From an uncultured Carnobacterium sp. (GTDB lineage: Bacteria; Bacillota; Bacilli; Lactobacillales; Aerococcaceae), in NCBI GenBank assembly GCA_937976325.1, contig CALJSD010000099.1, forward strand, positions 1 to 27,749: 27,749 nt of DNA, written 5' to 3'. Under the pieces are notes generated by a model. That model was not told the DNA's origin. It saw nothing but the letters and a program-made list of their open reading frames with translations, and searched no databases. A program made the position numbers and the translations under genes. Shown one piece after another: positions 1-7,562 of the stretch. Each line of letters begins with the position of its first letter. Within the stretch, counting starts at the first letter, position 1.

Positions 1-639
1 CATAATTTCTTTACGACCTTCAGAAATCCCTTTAAAGGCGAAGTTACCAGCCCAAACAAATTGGATATCTGGCATTTTTGTCGCTAAGTCAATAAACTCA
101 AGAACGCCTTTACGCATTTGAAGCTGACCTGCAGATACAACGGTGAATTGATCTGGATTCAATCCGAATTTCTTACGTAAGTCTGCCTTGGATTGGTCTG
201 TAATTTTATAGAACGTTTCACGAGATACGAAGTTTGGAATGTACGTTACTTTAGAACGGTCGACTCCATACTTTTCTAAATCATCAATAAAACGAGGGTT
301 TACAGTTACTAAATAGTCAGCTTGTTTATAAAATGATAAAACATATTTATAGAATAACTCTTTAATTGGTTTTGGAAGAGAAATACTTTTTTCTAATGTT
401 TCTGGTAAAAAGTGAACGGACGCAATTGTCGGTTGCTTTTTATTGTTTAAAAATGATTTGAAAAGAAAATCTGGATTAATGGTATGGATATGGTTAATGT
501 CAGCAATTTTAAGCTGATTCACAACAACGTTATAACCTTTTAATCCTTCAGTTACAAGGTTTATTTGTTCCTCTGTCGCAGACATAACTCCTTGGCCTTT
601 AACGCTGTCTGCACGAGTTAGCATATTAATTGTAAGCAT
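1..639 (-). CDS. Glycosyltransferase family 4, CpoA/LafB-like (partial, N-terminal 213 residues)
   Basis: Reading the minus strand from an ATG at 639-637 gives 213 codons running off the left edge, so only the N-terminal part is present. The start is preceded by AAGGAGA at 650-644. The protein begins MLTINMLTRADSVKGQGV and contains HIHTINPDF (near residue 50), SVHFLPETLE, TVNPRFIDDLEKYGVD, YIPNFVSRETF and a Rossmann-type VVSAGQLQMRKGV...FVWAGNFAF stretch. These match, in the same order, what I remember of the pneumococcal CpoA (LafB) family. Those enzymes add the second sugar to monoglucosyl-diacylglycerol at the inner face of the membrane, making the diglycosyl lipid that anchors lipoteichoic acid. 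The donor-binding C-terminal half lies outside the window. Family assignment is firm; exact sugar specificity is inference. In other genomes a second glycolipid glycosyltransferase is often the neighbour; here that side cannot be seen. Confidence 0.85.
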   Translation of the reverse strand, partial: MLTINMLTRADSVKGQGVMSATEEQINLVTEGLKGYNVVVNQLKIADINHIHTINPDFLFKSFLNNKKQPTIASVHFLPETLEKSISLPKPIKELFYKYVLSFYKQADYLVTVNPRFIDDLEKYGVDRSKVTYIPNFVSRETFYKITDQSKADLRKKFGLNPDQFTVVSAGQLQMRKGVLEFIDLATKMPDIQFVWAGNFAFKGISEGRKEIM

Positions 640-669
640 AGTATCTCCTTATAAGTGTAATTCATAGCT

Positions 670-698
670 ATTTTACCATGAAATCGCTCATTTGGAAA
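670..698 (-). promoter_or_regulatory. Putative sigma-A promoter for the glycosyltransferase gene
   Basis: On the minus strand TTTCCA (698-693) and TAAAAT (675-670) are separated by 17 nt, about 31 nt ahead of the glycosyltransferase start. The -10 matches 5 of 6 consensus bases and the -35 matches 4 of 6. Confidence 0.5.
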
Positions 699-732
699 AT
701 AGGTTCCTAATCTTTGAATAAATTTAATGTTT

Positions 733-761
733 TTGCCTTCTTGGTTGAATTTTTGTATACT
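733..761 (+). promoter_or_regulatory. Putative sigma-A promoter for the 790-1116 gene
   Basis: TTGCCT (733-738), a 17-nt spacer and TATACT (756-761). Transcription would start near 768. This excludes the in-frame upstream ATG at 727 as the translation start and favours the ATG at 790. Confidence 0.55.
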
Positions 762-789
762 AAACAAGAAGAAAGAAACGAGGTCATTT

Positions 790-1116
790 ATGAAAAGAGC
801 GAAAAAGTCAAACCGAAAATCTAAAGATGAAGAAATGACATTAGTGGACTGCTATTATATTCCAACGGTGATTGCAGAACAGTTTCGCTTACTTAGAGAG
901 CACTGTGCACTTGAAGTTGAAAAGGAATTAGCAGCGTTATTTCCAAAAGTGACAAGAGAATCTAGAGAAGATGTTGGAGAAGTTGTCGTTTCTTATGATG
1001 CAGAAGGTCTTATGACTTGTGAAGTCACATTAAGCCCTGTTGAAGTTTCTAAATTAGAAAAGGAAATCTCAGCAGACCGCCTGAAAAAATACATCGAATC
1101 AAAAATAATAAATTAA
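790..1116 (+). CDS. Small protein of unknown function (108 aa)
   Basis: I do not recognise this protein. It is a soluble, charged 108-residue product: a very basic N-terminus (MKRAKKSNRKSK), then a mixed alpha/beta core including an acidic helical segment (VIAEQFRLLREHCALEVEKELAALF), a beta-like VGEVVVSYDAEGLMTCEVTLS stretch split by charged residues, and a Lys-rich helical end. There is no signal peptide or membrane segment. The ATG at 790 is chosen because it follows GAGG at 780-783 with suitable spacing and lies downstream of the promoter at 733-761; the earlier ATG at 727 lies inside that promoter. The gene is monocistronic, with its own promoter and the terminator at 1123-1156, and it diverges from the glycosyltransferase gene. 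Confidence 0.75.
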   Translation: MKRAKKSNRKSKDEEMTLVDCYYIPTVIAEQFRLLREHCALEVEKELAALFPKVTRESREDVGEVVVSYDAEGLMTCEVTLSPVEVSKLEKEISADRLKKYIESKIIN

Positions 1117-1122
1117 AAATCA

Positions 1123-1156
1123 TAAACTGGGCAATTGTCCAGTTTATTTTGTTTTT
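1123..1156 (+). terminator. Intrinsic terminator after the 790-1116 gene
   Basis: AAACTGG (1124-1130) pairs with CCAGTTT (1139-1145), with an extra G-T and C-G pair around an AATT loop, followed by a T-rich run (ATTTTGTTTTT). Confidence 0.85.
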
Positions 1157-1189
1157 AAAGCCGATATTTTAGAAAGGGTCTATTAGTTT

Positions 1190-1198
1190 TGGTACAAT
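1190..1198 (+). promoter_or_regulatory. Putative extended -10 promoter for the alcohol dehydrogenase gene
   Basis: TGGTACAAT carries a TGn extension before TACAAT, about 30 nt ahead of the start at 1228. No convincing -35 hexamer is visible at the expected distance. Confidence 0.45.
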
Positions 1199-1227
1199 TA
1201 AAGTAAGAAGTAACGAGGTGATTTGAA

Positions 1228-2406
1228 ATGACACATGAAATTCAAAATTTTACATTCCAAAATCCAACAAAGATTTTATTTGGAAGAAATCGTATTGAAG
1301 ATATTGATAATGAAATTCCTAAAGACGCTAAAGTATTAGTCCTCTACGGGGGCGGTTCTGTTAAGAAAAACGGAGCATTTGATCGTGCTGTTAAAGCTTT
1401 AGGAAATCGTGAATGGGATGAGTTTTCAGGAATTGAAGCCAATCCAACATTTGAAACATTAATGAAAGCTGTTGAGAAAGTCCGTGCAGAAAACTTCACT
1501 TATTTATTAGCCATTGGTGGAGGATCTGTTATTGACGGGACTAAATTTGTTTCTGCAGCAAGTCTCTTTACAGAAGACCCAGTTGATTTATTTGGATGGG
1601 GCGTAGGTAAAGGATTACCAGTTCAAGAAGTAGTTCCTTTTGGGACGATTCTTACACTTCCTGCAACGGGTTCAGAAATGAACGCAGGTGCGGTGATTAC
1701 ACTTGTTGAGAAAAAAGCAAAAGTAAGTTTCCGTGGACCAAAAACATTCCCTGTATTCTCAGTGTTAGAGCCAGAATTGACCTATACATTACCTGTTCGT
1801 CAATTAGTGAATGGATTACTCGATACATTTATCCACGTGATGGAAAACTATTTAACTTATCCAGTAGGAGCATTGCTTCAAGATCGTTATGCAGAAAGTA
1901 TTTTGCAAACGTTAGTCGAAATTGCACCTCGTATCATTGACACAGATCATATTGATTACAATGACCGTGGAACATTTATGTGGTGCGCAACAAATGCGTT
2001 AAACGGAACAATTAACCTAGGTGTACCAACGGACTGGTCTTCACATGCATTAGGACATGAAATTACATTGAACCATGGAATTGACCATGGTCGTACATTA
2101 TCGATTGTCCTTCCAGCAATGATGAAAGTAAGAAAACAGCAAAAATTTGATAAATTAGTACAATACGGAAAACGTGTGTGGCATTTATCTGGTAGCGATG
2201 AAGAAATTGTAGATGAGGCGATTGCTAAAACCGAAGAGTTCTTCAAATCATTAGGAGCTCCAATTCGCTTTAGCGATGTAAATCTTGGTGAAGAGGTCTT
2301 ACAAGCTTTAGTGGACGGTTTAACACGTCACAAGAAAGTGAAATTATCTGAGCATGGTGATTTGACGCCAGAAGTAGCAATGGAAGTGTATAAAATAGCG
2401 TTATAG
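1228..2406 (+). CDS. Iron-containing alcohol dehydrogenase, YqhD/BdhA-like (NAD(P)H-dependent)
   Basis: A 392-residue group III (metal-dependent) alcohol dehydrogenase, cytosolic, of full family length. The N-terminal nucleotide-binding half has YGGGSVKKNG (residues 40-49) and the IGGGSVID signature (96-103), followed by TLPATGSEMN (143-152). The metal site in the helical C-terminal half is intact: Asp199 and His203 in DTFIHVMEN, His273 and His287 in SSHALGHEIT...NHGIDHG, with His277 in the position of the catalytic His of the family. The pattern resembles the YqhD/BdhA (butanol or broad aldehyde reductase) branch rather than FucO or AdhE. It would reduce aldehydes to alcohols and reoxidise NAD(P)H during fermentation; the true substrate is unknown. 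GAGGTG at 1215-1220 supports the ATG at 1228. There is no terminator before the next gene, 48 nt downstream. Confidence 0.93.
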   Translation: MTHEIQNFTFQNPTKILFGRNRIEDIDNEIPKDAKVLVLYGGGSVKKNGAFDRAVKALGNREWDEFSGIEANPTFETLMKAVEKVRAENFTYLLAIGGGSVIDGTKFVSAASLFTEDPVDLFGWGVGKGLPVQEVVPFGTILTLPATGSEMNAGAVITLVEKKAKVSFRGPKTFPVFSVLEPELTYTLPVRQLVNGLLDTFIHVMENYLTYPVGALLQDRYAESILQTLVEIAPRIIDTDHIDYNDRGTFMWCATNALNGTINLGVPTDWSSHALGHEITLNHGIDHGRTLSIVLPAMMKVRKQQKFDKLVQYGKRVWHLSGSDEEIVDEAIAKTEEFFKSLGAPIRFSDVNLGEEVLQALVDGLTRHKKVKLSEHGDLTPEVAMEVYKIAL

Positions 2407-2454
2407 TTTTATAGGATAGGTGTTTTGTGTTTCTAACCGTAGGAGGGGATAGAA

Positions 2455-3954
2455 ATGGGTAAGCAGTCCATCTACGAAGAATTTCTTCGAAATAGAAAGA
2501 GGGTTCCAAAAATTCCGTATTCATTCATGAAAGATGCCGTGGATGGGAAGGGAGAGTTCTTTGCCTTTGCACTTGGAAAACGAGTGAAGAGTCAAGATCG
2601 ATTACCGCAATTCTATCGTGCGATGACAAAACTACTGAATCCTAATGAGGAAGTATGCGAAGGCATCCTAAAGTTTGATATCCCTGTCATTTACTGGATA
2701 GAACCTCTACTTATCTATTGGAAGCAGTTTGTCAACCAGTTATCCAGCGAAATGAAAGACTTTATGTGTGACCGATTAACAGTGTTGCTTGAAGAGACTA
2801 CAATAAATGAAGAATTCAGATTAGTGTTAATGCTACTAGTATCCTTTGATAATGAAATCACTCAGCGGAAGATTCAATACTTCGAGAAACATAGTGCGTA
2901 TACTTTTTATATCGTGTTTGCAAAATCTTATTGCATTCATGAGAGTCAGTGGAGAGAGTATCTAGAAAAACTCGAACCCTCACTTAGTGGATATGGACGC
3001 TTATATTACTTATTCTTCTATCCAATCAGAACGAAAGCAGATGCCTTTTATTTACTGAATGTGATGATGAAACAAGTCAGCATGAGACCTATTGCTGCTA
3101 AAAGTTGTATGTATCATCCAAAACTACTTCGTGTCATTATGGCTCATGAAATGACTCCAGAGGTTGAACGCAATTATCAACTATGTATGTTGCATGGAAC
3201 GAGTGATGAACACTTTATTCAGTGGTTGCTTGAATCCATTTATCCATTGTCATTTTTAATGAATAAGAATCGCAGTCTCACTATAGAATCGGTAGCACTA
3301 TTATATCGAATGAAAGAATGTTTGGAGTTAGAACTATCCACTTGTACAGATGTAGAATCGGAAGAGTTTCATCAATACCATTATTTAAAAGGTCTTGTGG
3401 ATAAAGTCATTTGGTCGTCGCAGGCAAAAGTTGAATCCTTAATAGAGGCTTCGTTGAAATCAGCCAGTCGTGATGACGCTATCATTTTATTTGTTTTAAG
3501 TAAAACGAATAGTAAACTACGATTTTCACAGTTCAATAAACTGTTAGAAAAAGATCCATTATCACTAACAGCATTAGAGTACATTGAAAAATCAACTTCG
3601 AGAGTCTTTATTGAAGGAACGATTGATTACATTAAAGGGGTTGTACGACCAGAAGTATATGACTATATGAAGCAACATTCCACTTTAGTTTTACCTCCTC
3701 AATTCTTTGCTCTTTCAAAATGGCATGAAGTCATTTTAAATAAGATGATTGAGTTTCAACTCATCGATTACGACTATATTTGGCAAGTGCTTCATTTTCC
3801 AGACCATCTAGTGCGCCTGAAAGTGATAGAACTGTTAAAAACACTCAACTTATTAAGTAAAAAAGAAGTGCGTTTATTCTTATATCCTGTTTATAAGGAT
3901 GAAATGGACAGAGAATTAAAAGATGAATTTGAAAAAATTGTATGGCAACGATAA
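2455..3954 (+). CDS. Unrecognised 499-residue protein, probably all-helical
   Basis: I do not recognise this protein. It starts at ATG 2455 after a strong AGGAGGGG. It is rich in Leu, Tyr, Phe, Lys and Glu and looks like a string of amphipathic helices (for example residues about 95-140 and 240-320). That pattern suggests a helical-repeat scaffold (HEAT/TPR-like), but no clean repeat consensus can be aligned by eye. There is no signal peptide, no long hydrophobic segment suitable for a membrane helix, and no nucleotide-binding or catalytic motif that I can name. It lies 48 nt after the alcohol dehydrogenase gene without a terminator and 20 nt before uvrC, so it is probably co-transcribed with uvrC. 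Position next to uvrC hints at, but does not show, a DNA-related role. Confidence 0.8.
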   Translation: MGKQSIYEEFLRNRKRVPKIPYSFMKDAVDGKGEFFAFALGKRVKSQDRLPQFYRAMTKLLNPNEEVCEGILKFDIPVIYWIEPLLIYWKQFVNQLSSEMKDFMCDRLTVLLEETTINEEFRLVLMLLVSFDNEITQRKIQYFEKHSAYTFYIVFAKSYCIHESQWREYLEKLEPSLSGYGRLYYLFFYPIRTKADAFYLLNVMMKQVSMRPIAAKSCMYHPKLLRVIMAHEMTPEVERNYQLCMLHGTSDEHFIQWLLESIYPLSFLMNKNRSLTIESVALLYRMKECLELELSTCTDVESEEFHQYHYLKGLVDKVIWSSQAKVESLIEASLKSASRDDAIILFVLSKTNSKLRFSQFNKLLEKDPLSLTALEYIEKSTSRVFIEGTIDYIKGVVRPEVYDYMKQHSTLVLPPQFFALSKWHEVILNKMIEFQLIDYDYIWQVLHFPDHLVRLKVIELLKTLNLLSKKEVRLFLYPVYKDEMDRELKDEFEKIVWQR

Positions 3955-3974
3955 TGTTTAGAAAGGAAGATTAA

Positions 3975-5750
3975 ATGGCAAGTGAATTAATCGAAAGTAA
4001 ATTAAAAAATCTTCCTGATTTACCAGGTTGTTATATTATGCGAAATGCAAACGACGATATTATTTATATTGGAAAAGCCAAAAATCTAAAAAATCGTGTT
4101 CGCTCTTATTTTAGAGGTGCCCACGATACAAAAACTGAGAAATTAGTGAGCGAGATTCACCATTTTGAGTATATTGTGACAAAGACCAATAAAGAGTCTC
4201 TCTTACTTGAAATTAATTTGATTAAAAAATATCAACCATACTACAATATAAAGTTAAAACAAGGGACGATGTATCCTTACTTGAAGATTACATCTGAGAA
4301 AGATCCACAACTCGTGATTTCTCATAAGGTAGAAAAGGATGGGGGGATTTATTTTGGCCCTTATCCAAATGTCACCGCAGCGACAGGAACGCAGCAACTT
4401 ATCCAGAAAATTTATCCACTTCGTAAATGTGGGAAGAATGAAACACGAGCTTGTTTCTACTACCATCTAGGACAATGTATTGGTTGTTGTGACCATGAAG
4501 TTTCAAAAGAAGAGTATGATGCGCAAATCAAAAAAATCCAACGATTCTTAAACGGAGATGTGAAGACGATTAAAGATGATTTGACTTCGAAGATGAATGA
4601 AGCTTCCGAAAGACTCGATTTTGAAAAAGCGATGGATTATCGTGATCAAATTAAGTACATCGAAGCAACCGTCGAAAAACAAAATATTATGAATGCGGAC
4701 TTTACAAATAGAGATGTTTTCTCTTATGTTGTTGATCGTGGATGGATTTCGATTCAAGTCTTCTTACTCAGACAGTCGACGATTATAAAACGTGAAGCAG
4801 CGATGTTTCCGATTTATGACCAGATAGAAGATGAAGTCCTATCATTTATTATTCAGTTTTATGAGGATCAAAACCATATTCTTCCAAAAGAAATCTTGGT
4901 TCCAGAAGCGATTGACCAAGAACTATTATCAGAAACGCTTGGTGTGAAGGTGATGACACCAAAACGTGGCTCTAAGAAACGAATGTTAGACCTTGCTACT
5001 CAAAATAGTGAGATTTCATTAAATGAAAAGTTCAGAAGAGAAGAGCAAAGTCAATTGAAGACAAAAGGTGCACTGGAAGAACTCTCAGAAGCATTAGCGT
5101 TAGAAAAAGTATCAGTGATTGAATCATTTGACCATTCGAATATTCAAGGAACTAATCCAGTATCTGCGATGGTGGTCTTTAAGGATGGAAAACCAGACCG
5201 AAAGAATTACCGTAAGTTCAAAGTGAAAACTGTTGTGGGTAGCCATGAGTTTGCGACGACGCAAGAAGTCATTCGTAGACGCTATTCAAGATTATTAAGA
5301 GAAGGTGCTAGACTTCCAGATTTAATATTAATGGATGGTGGAAAAATCCAAATGAGAGCTGCCATTGAAGTTTTAGAAGATGAATTAGGTCTAGAGATTC
5401 CTGTATGCGGAATGGTGAAAAACGAAAAACACAAAACCGCTACATTACTCTATGGTGAAGACTACAAGGAAATCGATTTAGATAGAAAAGGGCAAGCATT
5501 CCAACTGATTCAACGTGTGCAGGAGGAGGTTCACCGATTTGCGATTACGTTCCATAGACAAGTACGAAGTAAAAATACATTTGCTTCGAAATTGGAAATG
5601 ATTGATGGTGTCGGCCCGCAAACAAGAAAGAAACTATTGCGTCATTTTAAAACGATAACAGCAATGAAACAAGCCAGTCTTGAGGAGTTACAAACTATCG
5701 GAATTCCGGAGAGAGTAGCCAGAAATATTCTTGAAGAACTAGGTAAATAA
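3975..5750 (+). CDS. uvrC: UvrABC system protein C, excinuclease subunit
   Basis: Full-length (591 aa) UvrC, the nuclease of bacterial nucleotide excision repair that cuts on both sides of a lesion in the UvrB-DNA complex. The N-terminal GIY-YIG domain shows PGCYIM (17-22), IIYIGKAKNLKNRVRSYF (29-46) and a conserved Glu in the LLLEINLIKKYQP stretch; it makes the 3' cut. A Cys-rich segment (residues about 150-171) and a UVR segment (about 205-238, DFEKAMDYRDQIKYI) for UvrB contact follow. The RNase H-like 5' nuclease domain has FDHSNIQG with Asp386 and LILMDGGK with Asp454. The C-terminus (about 535-591) is a tandem helix-hairpin-helix DNA-binding region (IDGVGPQTRKKLLRHF; IGIPERVARNILEEL). 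AAAGGAAG before the ATG supports the start. A strong terminator follows. Confidence 0.98.
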   Translation: MASELIESKLKNLPDLPGCYIMRNANDDIIYIGKAKNLKNRVRSYFRGAHDTKTEKLVSEIHHFEYIVTKTNKESLLLEINLIKKYQPYYNIKLKQGTMYPYLKITSEKDPQLVISHKVEKDGGIYFGPYPNVTAATGTQQLIQKIYPLRKCGKNETRACFYYHLGQCIGCCDHEVSKEEYDAQIKKIQRFLNGDVKTIKDDLTSKMNEASERLDFEKAMDYRDQIKYIEATVEKQNIMNADFTNRDVFSYVVDRGWISIQVFLLRQSTIIKREAAMFPIYDQIEDEVLSFIIQFYEDQNHILPKEILVPEAIDQELLSETLGVKVMTPKRGSKKRMLDLATQNSEISLNEKFRREEQSQLKTKGALEELSEALALEKVSVIESFDHSNIQGTNPVSAMVVFKDGKPDRKNYRKFKVKTVVGSHEFATTQEVIRRRYSRLLREGARLPDLILMDGGKIQMRAAIEVLEDELGLEIPVCGMVKNEKHKTATLLYGEDYKEIDLDRKGQAFQLIQRVQEEVHRFAITFHRQVRSKNTFASKLEMIDGVGPQTRKKLLRHFKTITAMKQASLEELQTIGIPERVARNILEELGK

Positions 5751-5763
5751 CTATATAAAACTT

Positions 5764-5812
5764 AAAAATGAAACAGGTTGTAAAATCTGTTTCATTTTTA
5801 TTTTATTTTTCA
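5764..5812 (+). terminator. Intrinsic terminator after uvrC
   Basis: AAAAATGAAACAG (5764-5776) pairs perfectly with CTGTTTCATTTTT (5787-5799) around a 10-nt loop and is followed by a long T-rich run. Confidence 0.9.
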
Positions 5813-5823
5813 AGCTTTATTCA

Positions 5824-5852
5824 TTGTGTTTTAATGGGAAGTATGGTATCGT
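5824..5852 (+). promoter_or_regulatory. Putative promoter for the amino-acid ABC genes
   Basis: TTGTGT (5824-5829), a 17-nt spacer and TATCGT (5847-5852) preceded by a TGn extension (TGG). The leader before the start at 5892 would be only about 30 nt, too short for a T-box or S-box riboswitch. Confidence 0.4.
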
Positions 5853-5891
5853 TCTCTATGTTGAAAAAATAAACAAAAGGTGGTTAAACCA

Positions 5892-6767
5892 ATGAAAAAA
5901 TGGATGAAAGCTGGTTTCGTTGCTGTGGCTACATTATTAGCAGCATGCGGAGCAAACACGACTAAAACACAAGAAACAACTGTATCAGTTTCAGATGCAC
6001 AAGCAAACTGGGATAAAATTGTTGAATCTGGTGTCATTAAAGTATCAACTGCAGGTACTTTATATCCACAATCATTCCATAATGATAAAAATGAACTAAC
6101 TGGTTACGATGTGGAAATTATGAAGGAAGTTGCAAAACGCTTAAACCTTAAAGTTGAATTTACTGAAATGGGTGTTGACGGAATGTTAACAGCTTTAGAC
6201 AGTGGTATGACAGATATCGCAAACTACTCAATTGAAGAAGGTGCGAAAAACTTTGATGCATACCTACACACTACACCTCATAAATACTCATTTACATCAA
6301 TGGTTGTTCGTGGAAGCGACAATTCAGGAATTCATTCTTGGGAAGATGTAAAAGGTAAAAAAGCTGCAGGTGCTGCAAGTACAAACTACATGAAGATTGC
6401 TAAAAAACTTGGTGCTGAATTAGTCGTTTATGATAACGTAACAAATGACGTATATATGTCTGACTTAGTAAACGGTCGTACAGATGTAATTATCAACGAT
6501 TACTATTTACAATCAATCGCTGTTTCTGCTGCTAAAGATAAATACGACATTAAGATTAACGAAGGCGTATATGCAAACCCATATAGCTCAAGTTTCTCAA
6601 TTGCATTAAACAACACTGTATTACGTGACAAGTTCAATGAAGCAATGGACGCTATGAAGAAAGACGGAACTTTGAAAAAAATCTCTGAACAATTCTTCGC
6701 AGGTCAAGACGTAACAGAACCTAAAGATTTCAAAACAGAGAAAATCGATATTTCAGATGTAGACTAA
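5892..6767 (+). CDS. Amino-acid ABC transporter substrate-binding lipoprotein
   Basis: A 291-residue family 3 solute-binding protein (SBP_bac_3). The N-terminus is a lipoprotein signal peptide, MKKWMKAGFVAVATLLAAC, with lipobox LAAC; Cys19 would be lipidated and anchor the mature protein on the outer face of the membrane. The binding domain begins at WDKIVESGVIKVSTAGTLYP and shows LTGYDVEIMKEVAKRL, the family signature, plus the usual second-lobe TDVIINDYYLQ. The family binds polar amino acids or cystine; nothing here fixes the ligand, although cystine/YxeM-like proteins come to mind. The start at 5892 is preferred over an in-frame GTG at 5880 because AAAAGGTGG (5875-5883) is correctly spaced for 5892 and overlaps the GTG. 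The permease gene begins 1 nt after the stop. No ATPase gene is nearby. Confidence 0.92.
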   Translation: MKKWMKAGFVAVATLLAACGANTTKTQETTVSVSDAQANWDKIVESGVIKVSTAGTLYPQSFHNDKNELTGYDVEIMKEVAKRLNLKVEFTEMGVDGMLTALDSGMTDIANYSIEEGAKNFDAYLHTTPHKYSFTSMVVRGSDNSGIHSWEDVKGKKAAGAASTNYMKIAKKLGAELVVYDNVTNDVYMSDLVNGRTDVIINDYYLQSIAVSAAKDKYDIKINEGVYANPYSSSFSIALNNTVLRDKFNEAMDAMKKDGTLKKISEQFFAGQDVTEPKDFKTEKIDISDVD

Positions 6768-6768
6768 T

Positions 6769-7428
6769 ATGTTAAATAAAATTTTCGATATCAATATTGC
6801 AATCAATAACTTTTGGTTTATTCTTAGCGGGTTAGGATATACATTAGGAGTTGCATTAACGAGTTTTATCTTAGGAACGATTCTAGGATTTATTCTCGTA
6901 TTAATGAGACGTTCTAGATTTCGTTTGCTTAGATGGATTGCAACTTTTCATGTTTCCTTTATGCGTGGAACACCAACTTTAGTGTTTTTATTCTTACTAT
7001 ATTTTGGGTTACCATTCTTAAAAATAACGTTACCGGCTTTAGTCTGTGCGCTCCTTTGCTTTAGTATTGCAAGTAGTGCCTATATTTCTGAAGTGTTGCG
7101 TTCGGCCATGGATGCAGTGGATAATGGTCAATGGGAAGCAGCGATGTCTCTTGGAATGAGTTACCGACAAACATTGCAAAAGGTCATCGTTCCACAAGCG
7201 TTTCGAATCGCCATTCCACCATTAAGTAATGTGTTACTAGATATGATTAAAGGATCATCTCTTGTAGCGATGATTTCACTACCTGACATTTTCCAAAATG
7301 CGAAAATCGTGGGTGGACGCGAACAAAACTATATGACGGTTTATATTTTAGTGGCAATTATTTACTGGATTATCTGTTTACTTTTTGAACAAGGACAACG
7401 ATATTTAGAAAAGAAAATGGCACTTTAA
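6769..7428 (+). CDS. Amino-acid ABC transporter permease
   Basis: A 219-residue inner-membrane permease of the polar amino-acid (HisM/GlnP, HEQRo) type. Hydrophobic segments at about residues 13-45, 69-82, 87-105 and 190-208 give four to five membrane helices. The family motifs are present: FMRGTPTLVFLF (64-75) and the EAA loop, EAAMSLGMSYRQTL followed by VIVPQAFRIAIPPLSN (123-154), which contacts the ATPase. It forms the channel for the amino acid delivered by the lipoprotein encoded just upstream. The ATG is 1 nt after the upstream TAA and lacks a good separate ribosome binding site, so translational coupling is likely. A terminator follows at once, so the pair has no co-transcribed ATP-binding subunit; an ATPase encoded elsewhere would be needed. 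Confidence 0.92.
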   Translation: MLNKIFDINIAINNFWFILSGLGYTLGVALTSFILGTILGFILVLMRRSRFRLLRWIATFHVSFMRGTPTLVFLFLLYFGLPFLKITLPALVCALLCFSIASSAYISEVLRSAMDAVDNGQWEAAMSLGMSYRQTLQKVIVPQAFRIAIPPLSNVLLDMIKGSSLVAMISLPDIFQNAKIVGGREQNYMTVYILVAIIYWIICLLFEQGQRYLEKKMAL

Positions 7429-7441
7429 TAGAAATAGAGCG

Positions 7442-7471
7442 GAGAACTGTGTAAAAGCAGTTCTCTTTTTT
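7442..7471 (+). terminator. Intrinsic terminator after the ABC permease gene
   Basis: GAGAACTG (7442-7449) pairs with CAGTTCTC (7458-7465) around an 8-nt loop, followed by TTTTTT. Confidence 0.9.
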
Positions 7472-7490
7472 ATATAATCGTTGAAACTAT

Positions 7491-7519
7491 TTGAAGTATA
7501 GGCATTTCTTCGTTAAAAT
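7491..7519 (+). promoter_or_regulatory. Putative sigma-A promoter for the helicase operon
   Basis: TTGAAG (7491-7496), 17-nt spacer, TAAAAT (7514-7519). It lies directly behind the preceding terminator and within an in-frame upstream extension of the helicase ORF, which argues for the later start at 7563. Confidence 0.55.
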
Positions 7520-7562
7520 GAATAGGACTCAAAAGAACAAATGGTTATCGGAAAGGACACTT

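Noticed and set aside
727..789. Upstream ATG extension of the 108-residue protein
   Set aside because: It overlaps a good -35/-10 pair (733-761), has no ribosome binding site, and the ATG at 790 has one.
5813..5891. Amino-acid riboswitch or T-box before the ABC lipoprotein gene
   Set aside because: The leader after the promoter is about 30 nt, and no T-box or stem-rich structure is present.
7491..7562. TTG-initiated extension of the DEAD-box helicase
   Set aside because: The extension is encoded by the -35 and -10 of its own promoter; the ATG at 7563 follows GAAAGGAC and matches where the Q motif should begin.
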